Source: Pelodera strongyloides
Lineage: Eukaryota; Nematoda; Chromadorea; Rhabditida; Rhabditidae
Length of the DNA: 64,000 nt
Direction of reading: 5' to 3'
Assembly (NCBI GenBank): GCA_036852015.1
Contig: JAANDG010000720.1
Span: 1 to 64,000 of the forward strand
Part shown: piece after piece, positions 11,454 through 22,146 of the stretch
Layout of the letters: every line of letters begins with the position of its first letter
How positions within the stretch are numbered: the first letter of the stretch is position 1
Position numbers and translations under genes: made by a program
Notes under the pieces: generated by a model
Database searches by the model: none
The model's input: only the letters and a program-made list of their open reading frames with translations
What the model was told of the DNA's origin: nothing

Positions 11454-12820
11454 ATAATGTATGTATCAAATTGCCGCATTTTGTGGCTTCTCTGCCATAA
11501 CAATATCTTTCACAGATATTGCAGTACTCTTTTTATGGAATTACAATAGTGATTAGCTTTAAAACATATTTTTGGGGCCTGACCCAAAAAACTCCAGGAA
11601 AAAATGCCCTAAGCCGCTGAAAATGTGGACATAACCTCTGATACATATTTTTCCTCTGCTAATCGATATACAACTTTCTACATCACATCGAAACATTTGA
11701 TAGATCACGCTTTTTCGCGAATCAGAGCTCAGAGCTCGTTTTAGATAAGAATAAGCTACTTGCCATTTTACGCGATGCTTCACGGCTTAATGGACATAGC
11801 GGTGTCTAATAACCCAAGTATGATGCACAATTTACACTGAATTCATTTTTCGTCACCCCCTTTGTCACAATCACACCCAAACAAAGGAGGTGCGCAATTT
11901 GTAGCTGGTACGTGTGTTCTCGAACAGTTTGGATACCGGGAAGCTTAGCGCTGGCTACGGTAACGATGTAGTGTGTTCCATCATTCCCTCTGAAGCCTGT
12001 GGGCTTCGTATGCCGGGTTATATTGTGGTACCTCATCGTTGTGTATTTTATACACAAACTTCTGATTTAGCATGTTCATACTATATTTTCATACTGTATT
12101 TTTTTACTTTCTCCAAGCATTAGAACTTTTCGGGTCCATCCCGAACGATAAATTTGCATGTTTTCCTTTCTTTCGGAAAGAGCAACCCGAACGCGCTCTT
12201 AGTAACAAATATTCGAGGTTTTCCTCGATAAACTCCCCAGTTTCATGTTGCCTCCTAGAATGCCATTAAGTGAAATGTTACAGAGTCATCGCTGTCATAA
12301 AACATATGTAGATAAGCGTAAGATTATAGGTAAATATCAAGGATTGCATTCCTGTACGCTTAGTTATTACTTAATTTTCTCACCTTTGATTACTCTCGAA
12401 TCGTTTCACATAATAAAACCCCCCTGCATTTGGTTAGGCATCGGCGCCAGTTTATGTTTAAAACTTCGGCGGTTTTCTATAGTCACCATCACTGGTTTCC
12501 GGTGTACACTCCATACAAAATAGTAAACTATATAAGCGGAAGAAAACACAATTTCAATAGTTTTGCAATTTACGTCTGCCCCCCATCGAGTTAACATAAC
12601 ATAGTTTTTGCACCGAAGCTTTCATTGGCATATTTGTAAGCATACAACACATTTTCTTTTTCTCGTTAGCATTTATGGAAACTATTTTATGACTTGTTAG
12701 CTACGCTACCTTTTGGTTTTGGTCTTTTGTTTTTGAGTTGTACACCCTTGGCTTATCTTAAAAACACATCCTGAAAAGCCCTAGGTTATTAATTTTTCGT
12801 GGTCCTGTCCCTTTAAAGTC

Positions 12821-13247
12821 TTAAAGGGTCAGGCCCATTTCAAATGACCCCTATTTTTGATGATTCCATCTGATTCTTTATGTCAAATATAGTAGGATAC
12901 GATATTTTTCTAATTTTCAAGCGCAAAATTCACGCAGTATTGAGCAGTTTACCGTGTTTACCGTTGCCAGTCATACCCAACTATTTATCGCAGTTGTCAC
13001 GCCCCTTCGCGCTAATTGGGCAATATGCTCTATTGGGCGTGGCAATTGCGATATTGGCCAATCAGCGCGAATGGGCGTGCCAACTGCGATAAATAGTTGG
13101 GTATGACTGCCCACGGTAAATTGCTGAATAGTGTGTGAATTTTGCGCTTGAAAATTAGAAAAATATTGCATCCTACTATATTTGACATGGATAATCAGAT
13201 GGAATCATCAAAAATGGGTGTAATTTGAAATGGGCCTGACCCTTTAA
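12821..13247. repeat. Long hairpin element, MITE-D
   Basis: Arms of about 200 bp pair almost end to end: TTAAAGGGTCAGGCCCATTT at the left, AAATGGGCCTGACCCTTTAA at the right, with AACTGCGATAAATAGTTGGG near the centre. Related elements with GGGCCTG(A/T)CCCTTTAA ends are at 18655-18973 and 37195-37598. Confidence 0.9.
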
Positions 13248-13439
13248 TGTCAATTCTCTCATATTACTGATTTGCTGTTCTAAGCAAGCAAACACACCCT
13301 TTAGATTTTCTTATCAGTCAGCCACATAACGGCATCAAGCCTTAATGTTTGCATACTACAAGAACGTGTGATGAATGTCTTGTACCTCTCAAAGTTATAT
13401 ACTTTTCATAAAATGTAATTTTAAAGCTGTAATGGATAT

Positions 13440-13573
13440 ACTTTGGGAAATTTGCATATGATACTCATATCCTATGCATTATATGTTAATTATTGGTGCC
13501 CGTCCGAAGCTTACGGCACCAAATGTACATAGGGTACATAGGATATGCGTAACGCATGTAAATTTCCCAAAGT
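13440..13573. repeat. Hairpin element with TTTGGGAAATTTGCAT ends
   Basis: ACTTTGGGAAATTTGCATAT is mirrored at the right by ATGTAAATTTCCCAAAGT. The inner block TCCTATG(C/T)A resembles the core of the MITE-E copies at 44879-45052 and 57302-57471. Confidence 0.7.
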
Positions 13574-14118
13574 CGGTACAATACTGCTATTATAAGTTGG
13601 TACTTCCTTACATTGTTTACTATTCGCCAAGAGTGTTCCATATGCTTTTTTGCCAATCGACTTTATAAACCCATCATTTTCCCTGGGGGGAAAAATCTGC
13701 GAAAACAGCATCACCGCGTGTACCCCATACTTCCATTCTTTACCCTTAAACTCCATTTTGTCATCACTATTCTCAGATATTTTATCACTGAATTTCATGT
13801 TTCCTCTTTTCTTCGTATCATTTTGCGTGTATTTAATCGCCTGAAGTTTAACACCGTATCTACACACAACGCCAGCGTTTTTTACGGTTTTTCTGCACAC
13901 ACACACGAGATTTAGATACTAGCCGAATAGTTAGTAGTATGTGTTTTATTCTTTACTGTCTTTATTGAAAATAGAGCGTAGATAATTAATGTACCTTCTA
14001 TTATCGGTCTTACTGTTATTATTACTTCGTATTATCGTGAACCTTTGTATTATTCTAACTTGCTTCTTGTTACTGTAACCTTTATATTATTTTATTTATT
14101 TTGTTATGTACTTTACTA

Positions 14119-14299
14119 TTAAAGTGAAATACTGGCCGGTTCTTGAAACGCTTCGAGTACATCAGCATTATTATGCAGCATATGCAAATGAACATAAACT
14201 AGAATAAAAATCGAGCTAAATTCGAACAAATTAGCATAAATACGTAAGAATTCAGTTGCCCAAGCTGCGTTTCAAAAACCAACCGGCGTTTCGCTTCAA
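14119..14299. repeat. MITE-A copy
   Basis: TTAAAGTGAAATACTGGCCGG start; the right end is CGGCGTTTCGCTTCAAT, so both termini carry point changes. Confidence 0.8.
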
Positions 14300-14945
14300 T
14301 CTCGCGACTTATGCAAAAACAGTGTATCACAGCCGATGTTAGAAACGTATCTTGGACGCTGGTATTCTCATGTAGTTATGTAAACAATTATCGATACTGC
14401 GCGTTTTAATGTGCGTTTTTAGTCTAGTTAAATTCATTTGCTTGCAATATGTGAGAATGCAGTTGTGCGGGATACGTTTCAAAAACAGATTGTTATACTG
14501 AAAAGACAAATGAATTGTAAGAGACCACGTCACTTCGACAAACATAAATGTGCATGTAAGTGCCCAAAAAAAATCACGCCCTAAATTCCTGAACATACGC
14601 TTTAATTACCAATAAAACATTACTACATAGTTATTCCAACGTTATTACAGTCATATCTGTGTGAATTTATTGCAAAAAATATGGGTTCAATAGAACCGAC
14701 AAAAGTGACAGATCGGTTCGAAGCTCAGTTTGTTTTCGATTCAACAATTCATGGTTTCAAACTGGAAAAATCAGCATAAAATGAAGATTCTGTGATCGAC
14801 CCCTCGAAAAAATGATAAAATTCTGACGCCGTGGGGTATATTGCAACATACTGGAACACGATATGCGTAGGTAGGCAATATGGTCATATGGAGTTCTCCT
14901 CCTCAGCATAAGCTTCAAAAAGCTCTCACATTTTAGTGTAAACTC

Positions 14946-15106
14946 TTAAAGCGAAATGCCGACCGGTTTTTGAAACGCATCGTGGACGACGCTAATTGCT
15001 CGAATTTAGCTCGATTTTTATTCTAATTTATTGTCATTTGCATAAGCTGCATAATAATGCTGGTGTAATCGATGGGTTTCAAAGACCGGCCGGTATTTCG
15101 CTTTAA
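14946..15106. repeat. MITE-A copy
   Basis: TTAAAGCGAAATGCCGACCGG start, GGCCGGTATTTCGCTTTAA end. A short deletion in the left half removes the GAATTC-TTACGT segment. Confidence 0.85.
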
Positions 15107-15452
15107 AGAATTCTTAAAATAAACAATGGCTTGCGGAATTCCATTGTTTGTTTGCATACATTTTTTGATCGATGATTTTTTTTTCCGTTTACGTCAATCA
15201 TTCCATGAGGGTGAATCAACGCGCTAGCATTGATCTTCTTTTGATCTACTTGTTCCTTATTGTTCCTATGAAAATGAGCCAAATATAATTCATTTCTGAA
15301 CTAAAACCTTTTTATGAAAATTGGACACTTCGGTGAATGACGAATCCATCGCTCTGGTTTTTCTTCATTTCTATATATATTTTTGGCGTATATGTTATTT
15401 TTCAACATATGTTTACCCTACGTTTTCGCCTTTTAATTTGCAACCTTTTGAA

Positions 15453-15636
15453 TTCAAGCGAACTACCGGCCGGTTTTTGAAACGCATCGAGTGCACCAGC
15501 ACTCTTTTGCAGCTTATGCAAATTAACATAAATTAGCATAAAAAATCGAACTAAATTCGAGTAAATTAGCATAAGCTGCATAAGAATTCAGTTTTCCACG
15601 ATGTGTTTCAATAACCGGCCAGTATTTCGCTTTAAA
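15453..15636. repeat. MITE-A copy just upstream of CYB561
   Basis: The left end is altered (TCAAGCGAACTACCGGCC), the right end is intact. It ends 39 bp before the TTTTGCAG acceptor that precedes the CYB561 start codon. Confidence 0.8.
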
Positions 15637-15690
15637 CGATTAGACAAAAATCCCTAACAGCAACATTATTTTGCAGCCTGGACCGCAGCA

Positions 15691-18600
15691 ATGTTGACGC
15701 AGCGCAGCGTCCGTCCTTCGGCTGCCTCTCATGATGCCATCGAAACGATTCCCTTGGATGCTCCGACGACGTCGCCCAGCGGATCCTCTGCAGGAGGCGG
15801 CGTCTACTCCAGGTTCACACCCCCGTCGATAGCCGCGTGGACCACATTTGAAGTCGTATTCTCACTAGCACACATCGCTATTTTTTCACATATTATCTTG
15901 ATAGGTGAGGATTTTGGAAGTATTTATTTGCTTTGACATTTTGTGCGTAAACAGTTTGAGTTCAACAAATAAGAATGGAAAAAGCTCAGTAATACCCAAT
16001 GGTAAATAATGCAATAGAAATAAACGGAATGTACCAGTAAATTAAATCGATTTCATAGGAAACGTTATGAGCTTTACATAAATATATATGTTTTTCTGAG
16101 ATTTATGAAAGAAACATATTGCAAGAAATGATGTAATCTAAGAGTTTCAGAGATAAAGATAACAATTTTGTTTTATTTTTTTTCAGCCCACTATTATTCG
16201 AAGGCGAATGGTGGCTATCGATTCAACGAAAATGAGAATATTCACGGCACATTTATGACTTTTGGTCTTGTATTTCTGAATGGTGAAGGTGAGGACTTTT
16301 ATCACTTTTCTTCATAGAATTGGCCATCTGGCACACCGAATTCCCGTTTGCGCACCTCTCGCCTTTCGCAAAAGTGTCGCACAAGTTCCGCGCACATTCG
16401 AGTCCAGCGCAGGTGCGTCGCGCAGTTTTAACAGTTAGGTAGTTAGGCTGCAGAGAGGGGGAACAATATTCTTGTATCAACAAGAAAAATTATCTTATTA
16501 TATAAAGTTGGGAGCTTTGTTTGTTTGTTTGTGCGTTTGTTTGAATGTACGTTTGGATGATGTGCGTTACGCTCAGGTTGTAGGATTGGTTCAGTAGTTC
16601 ACGTTCCCGTGCACTGAGCCATCTCACTTCCCGAGCGCCCCTCTCACAAACGTCCAAAAAAGGCTGCATATGTGGAATATGTGTGCTGTATCGTTCGGGC
16701 GTTTCTGCGGCACAAAGGGTTCAAAGAACACTCACAGCACAAAACTCAAAGAACGACCAATTTTGAAAACTTGAAATCACGCTTTTTCGTCTAATGCTTT
16801 ATTTACTCTTATTTTACAAAAATTTTCCATTGCCTTTCAACGTGAGATTATCCTCACCTTGAGGCAACCTACGAGAATCCAGCCCTGAGCTACGCACTCG
16901 CAGACTGCATATACTCACCAACGCCATTGCGGATGGCTCACACGAATGCCACACAAAAGGTTGCATTATACTCCAAGGAAGCGGAGTATCGGCCGAGCGA
17001 TAATGTTCAAGGAACATCCACTTGCTGTGCAACGCCATTGTGGAGCGCTCACATGAGCACCACACAAAAGTTTGCATGTACACCAAGGGCGCGGAGTACA
17101 TGCCGAGCGATAGAGTTCAAAGAACACCCACTGCAGGGCACCTCCACTGCGGAACGCCCAGTGAACGCTACAAAGGCTGCCATATACAGAATGCTTGCGG
17201 GGTATCGTTCGAGCGATTGTGCGGCAAGTAGGCCGAGATCCCTGTTCCATGCAATTCAAGAAGCATATTCGCAATTATAATAATTCCCTGTCAATGGCAT
17301 CGATGTGTGCTCAACTTGATGTTCCCCGTGGCGCCGGTCCTTATTTAGGAGGAATATAGTCAACAGAAACTAAGTTATATCCCCGTGTTTGATATTGGTG
17401 TAGGTTTCAAAAGGAAAATAACAAAAGTGAAACCATTTCCTTCAGACAAATGTTTGCTTCTAACTTATATAGCCCAGCGAAACATTGGGACGTATCATCC
17501 AGGCACATTCTTTTTTTTAGGATTTGAAATTTTTTTCGATATTGTAGAGTCCAGCAAGCTTGCAGACAATTTAGGAGGAATACAGTCAACAGAAACTAAG
17601 TTCTAACCCGTGTTCAATATTGGTATGGGTTTCAAAAAGAAAAAGAAAGACTGGAGACTCTTTGGATGGAAATGTTTCCTCCTAACTTATATAGCCCAGA
17701 GAAACATTGCGGCGTATCAGCCACGCGATATTAAGCTGCTTTTAGGCTTTGGCAATTTTTTCGATGTCCTAGAGTAGAGCAAGTTGCAGACAATTTAGGA
17801 GAAATATAGTCAACAGAAACTAAGTTCTTTCCCCAGGAAACTATTCTTGCGAGAAAGAGTTGCCTCTACTTATAGATTGAGCCCAGTGAAACATAGCGAC
17901 CATCAGCGAATATTGAAAAGACGCCTCAGGCGGCGGTAGCCGACTGGTTGTTTCATAAAAAAAAAACAATTTAGCTCTGCTAATGTACCGATTTCTGCGG
18001 TCCGAGATGAAACTGGTCTCCAAGAGTATTCACGGGATTTTCCACTTGCTCGCAATTGCATTTTTCTCCACTGGATTGGCCTCAGTTGTTAAGGTATCGA
18101 CATTCTATATTTTAAAGAGAAAGGCGACGAGAAAAAGTTTTCCTCTATTTACTTGCACCAGGATGCGGTTTTCACACTAATATTTCTGAAATTCCGGACA
18201 TCTGTATTCTGTGTAAGTAAATTGGAGAAAACTTTTTCTCGTGGGCCTGTCCCTTTAACCTTTATCAGCTGATTGCATAATTCCGAGATTTCTCTGTTTT
18301 CCACGTTGTCGGGTGTTAGTTAAAAGCCAATAAAACTTGGTTGGTTTCTTTCCTCTCGGTATTTCTTGTGAAGAAGGGAGCCAACCAAATTTTTTTGTCA
18401 AAGAAAAGCCAAATAGGGTAGTAAAAATGCCGAGACATTTTTCCTTCTGGTAACGCATCATTATCGATTATTTATTTATTTCAGTCAAAGAACACGAATC
18501 AGTACACGCATTTCTACTCGTTTCACAGCTGGTTCGGACTGGGCATTATGAGTGCCTATGTTATACAGGTGGGATTGAAATTGAATTATTTTTGGTTCGC

Positions 18601-20763
18601 TTCATTAAAAAAGCATTTCTGATTGCAGTAAGTGAGCTTGTCAATGTTTCGTCTCTTAAATGGGCTGGCCCATTTCAGATAAATATTTTTTTGTTTCGTC
18701 TGACTCTCCGTGTCAAATATAGTGGGATAAAAAATTTTCCAATTTTCATGTGCAAAATTCACGCCGTGGCCAACAATTTACCATCGCCAAGCACACACAA
18801 CAATCTATCGCAGTTTCTACGCCCTTTTGAGCTAATTGGCCAATATTCTGTATTGGGCGTGGCAATTGCGATAGTTTGTTGTGTGTGCCTGGCAATGGTA
18901 AATTGCTGGTAACTGCATGAATGTTGCACATAGCAAAAATAAGAGTTTCCTGAAGTGGGGCTGACCCTTCAAGCTAAAGACGCCGTAATTACGAATTGGC
19001 GCGCAATTGGCGCAATTGTAATCCCAGTTTGCTGATTTATTTGCAACTCAACAATACGAGTAATTCTCATAGCTTAACTCTTTCCTTTACAGTTTCTCTT
19101 CGGTTTCTTCAATTATGCCCTACCCGGGGTGCCGCTCGACTTGAAGAAAGCCTTCATGCCCTACCACAGGAAAACTGGAGTGATTCTGTTTGCAGCTTCC
19201 GTAGCGCAGGTGGGATTTGACTAATTATTTTACGTTTTCAATCTTCTATATCTCAGCCTATGCATTTGTGTATATTTATAATTAAATGGCATTTAATGGT
19301 GGTTTAATAATTAGTAATAAAATACATTTAGTGTCTTCTCGGCCACACCACCTATGTGATCTATTCTGAGGATTATTATGGGTGAGCTGATTGTCATTAA
19401 TAAAATACATCATCATAGGTACTAACACTTTGTAGGATAATTAGAATATAGTTTCGACCGGTTCAAGGTGATTAGAATACAGTAATTAAAGAGAAAATAA
19501 AAGGAATTTTGAAGAATGGAAAACAGCGTAAAGAAGAGTCATTTAATATATCAATATATTAAATATAGAGAAAGTGATCGTGTCTTTATAATAACACGAC
19601 ACCCCGTTTCGACCCTAGATCGTATACGAGGGTTTTACTGCGGTAGGGCCTCATCAGTACGATGACCGCTAGCTTGGAAAATAATTGGTAATAGAATACG
19701 CAGAAGTGTAATACGCTATATTGAGAGTGAAAAAACGTCAGTATAATCGGGGATAATAAATTAACATAGAAACAATAATGAAAAGGTAATAAAGAAACTG
19801 ACCTTGTTTGGAGCTTACGTAGTGTGAACCTGAACATACGTTAAAAAGGATGAAAATAAGGTTATTTAAATATAAATAGAACTGACCTTTTAATAAGAAA
19901 GTAAGCAGAGAAAATAGCTCTAGAATACAAGGACGACATGTGGATGGTAATGTGACAAGAGACACCGAGTGGCGTAGTGACAGTTTGTAGTTTGTAGTCT
20001 TACCGTATTTAGCGGGTGTACAGACGTGCGAGCAGTGTAATATAATGAATCAATGTGTAGATTGTCAGAGTACATGTGTAATGAAGAAAGAAAGAAAGAA
20101 AGAAAGTAAAGTATAATATACAGATATTAGAGCTTAGTGTTTGGTGTTAGTATTAAACCAATTGAGGAGATGTTTGTTACTTATGCTATATTTGAGACTT
20201 ATACAAGGGTAACGGTTAATTGTTTTCTGAAACATTTGAATTATACTGGAAAATGGAAATTTATTTTCCAAAAGTTTTTTAATAAATACTTGAATTTTAT
20301 CTTTGAAATACTCAAAGCTCGAAGTACAACGGTGAATTCTAATTATTTCACCGACAACACAATTTAATTTTACGTTGTTAGATATATGGGAATCAAACAT
20401 GGGGAATCTGTAATTCAACTTTACATAGGATACAGGATGATAATTACATATTGATATTAATTATTCTAATTAGCAAAAGAAATTATAATATCCCTGTCAG
20501 CTTGCATATTAGAATACAGAATACAGTTCTTCAGCTTGACACAGGCTGGTAATTAGAATATACACGTTAATTATTCTAGATGGTGGGGGCTAATTAGCAT
20601 ATTCTCATTTAGGTTCCTTTGCTACGGCTCCAAGAACTGCAAGGATCGTATGGAGTTGGTAATTAACTTTTCGCAAGCACTTCTCGTTCTCTATGCAGTT
20701 TTAGTGATGATTCTGGTCAACCGAAAGGGCTGGCGACGAGCCAAAACACCTGATGAGGAATAA
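15691..20763 (+). CDS. CYB561: Cytochrome b561 (complete, 7 exons, 278 aa)
   Basis: A di-haem transmembrane oxidoreductase that moves electrons from cytosolic ascorbate across vesicle or endolysosomal membranes. Exons: 15691-15904, 16187-16288, 17975-18093, 18485-18568, 19093-19209, 19332-19381, 20613-20763. After a polar N-terminus of about 50 residues come hydrophobic segments matching the six-helix fold. The four candidate haem-ligand histidines are His91 (NIHG), His125 (SIHG), His159 (SFHSW) and His198 (YHRK). Family landmarks FLNGEALLMYR and a Lys/Arg-rich C-terminal tail are present. The usual RPQH before the fourth ligand is MPYH, so it is a diverged member. Introns 2, 4 and 6 carry tandem repeats, a MITE-D relative and a Penelope-like remnant. 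Confidence 0.93.
16914..17230 (+). repeat. About 110-bp tandem repeat, CYB561 intron 2
   Basis: Three diverged units containing GAGCGCTCACATGAGCACC-, CACACAAAAGTTTGCAT-, GCGGAGTA- and CGAGCGAT-like blocks in the same order. Open frames on both strands here come from the repeat. Confidence 0.75.
17340..17830 (+). repeat. About 226-bp tandem repeat, CYB561 intron 2
   Basis: The block AGTCAACAGAAACTAAGTT recurs at about 17357, 17583 and 17808, with shared CTTATATAGCCCAG and GAAACATTG segments between. Two full units and a partial one, ending about 150 bp before exon 3. Confidence 0.8.
18655..18973. repeat. MITE-D relative in CYB561 intron 4
   Basis: CTTAAATGGGCTGGCCCATT at the left, GGGGCTGACCCTTCAA at the right. 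Central palindromic CAACAATCTATCGCAGTTTC pairs with its complement around 18866. More diverged than 12821-13247. Confidence 0.7.
19570..20418 (-). mobile_element. Penelope-like element, 3' remnant in CYB561 intron 6
   Basis: On the - strand, 20418-20134 encodes the last ~90 residues of a reverse transcriptase closely matching the C-terminus of the element at 31418-33364 (RFPMFDSHI, VGEIIRIHRCTS, KHLLNWF). About 480 bp further on come CTGATGA (19657-19651), a GGCCCTA/TAGGGTC stem and CGAAACGGGGTGTC (19611-19598): a hammerhead-like core in the same relative position as in the full copy. The rest of the ORF is missing. It is antisense to CYB561. Confidence 0.85.
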
Positions 20764-20974
20764 TTATGCTGATTTTCATCTTCGTATGCAAATTTCCTTT
20801 TTGTATGTTTAGTATTCAAATTTGCTTTTACGCAAAATCACAAGTATTCAAAGTAAGTACTGTATTTTTCCAGTACCAAGTATTCAAATGTGTCCTTTTT
20901 CAAAAAGTTTATTCCTGCCGCTATTGTATTGCACTGATTGGGAGCGATTACAATTTGTGTGCGTTTTTTCAGAC

Positions 20975-21167
20975 TTTAAAGTGAAATACCGGCCAGTCCT
21001 TGAAACGCATCGTGGACGCCTGAATTCTTATGCTTTATGCAGCTTCTTATGCGAATGAACATAAATTTGAATAAAAAATCGAGATAAATTCGAGCAAATT
21101 AGTATAAATACGTAAGAATTCAGTTAACCACTATGCGTTTCAAAAACCCGCCGGTATTTCGCTTTAA
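20975..21167. repeat. MITE-A copy
   Basis: TTTAAAGTGAAATACCGGCC start and CCGGTATTTCGCTTTAA end. The loop is longer than average, with a duplicated TTATGC. Confidence 0.85.
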
Positions 21168-21510
21168 TCAACACAGTTCTATATGGAAATATATGAAAAA
21201 TATGTAATTTACTAGAAATTTAGACTAGAAAAGTGTGAGTGATCTGAAAGAAAAGAAATACAAAGTAAGAAATATATTGGGCGTCCACACTTATATTTAA
21301 TTTGCTTATTAATTTGTTCTTTGTTCCCAACTAATAACACAACTTATTCTTATTCGTGCCAGCTCACACCTTCTTGGATAACCTCTCACCTAGTTTACCT
21401 AGTGTTTCTAAAATCAATTTTAAAGGGAAGAGACCCTCGATTAAAAAAGTTCGATACTTCACCTCTCCCAGCACCCTTAGTACAAACTAATAAAACTAGG
21501 GTCTATTCCC

Positions 21511-21688
21511 TTTAAAGCGAAATACCGGCCGGTTTTTGAAACGCATCGTGGATAACTGAATTCTTACATATCTATGCCAATTTAGCTCGAATCTTTTTTT
21601 TATTCTGCTTTATTGTCGTTCGCATAGGCTGCATAAAGATGCTGGTGTACTGGATGCGTTTCAAAAACCGTCCGGTATTTCGCTTTAA
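21511..21688. repeat. MITE-A copy
   Basis: Intact termini TTTAAAGCGAAATACCGGCC and TCCGGTATTTCGCTTTAA. The internal AATTTAGCTCGA block is in reverse orientation to that in the preceding copy. Confidence 0.85.
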
Positions 21689-22146
21689 TCCCCCTTGTTT
21701 CAAACTGTGATAACTTGTCTGTCTTATATTGACACTTGCGTTTAGTATTCTCGTTTTTTTTCTTTATATGTAAGAAACCACCATTGAAAATTTGCTCAAT
21801 TTTGTTTTTGAAGGACTACTAGTTATTGCTTAACTTTGCAAACCAAAGATCTCTTTAATAAAACATTTTTGATTTTGTTCAGTACAAAGGAAAAGGATCA
21901 AATTAACCGACAATGAACTAAAATTTGTGAATTGCCGCGATAATTAGGTGCGACACGCAGAAACAAAACTAAGCGCCTTGTTAGTATGGCATATTTTTAT
22001 ACGCATCTACTAGGGTTGCCTTTTGATTATATGTTATTTATGTAATCAATAAACCATTATTAATAGGATAGGCCTGTGGCATAATCACATGCATATGTGA
22101 ACAGCAAAGACGCCTAACTAGTCCACTGAGATCTTTGGAAAAAAAT

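Larger units (their letters stand above)
11454..15690. other. Repeat-rich intergenic stretch SCPEP1-CYB561
   Basis: No supported gene. It holds two long hairpin elements and three MITE-A copies (listed separately); the remaining DNA is AT-rich with only short unsupported frames. The last 54 bp before the CYB561 start contain an acceptor-like TTTTGCAG at 15668-15675, which suggests a 5' UTR intron or a trans-splice site. Confidence 0.5.
20764..22146. other. Convergent intergenic stretch CYB561 / TGF-beta
   Basis: The two genes end towards each other here. Apart from two MITE-A copies nothing is recognised. AATAAA signals exist in this AT-rich stretch but none can be assigned with confidence; one on the - strand overlaps the TGF-beta stop codon. 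Confidence 0.5.
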
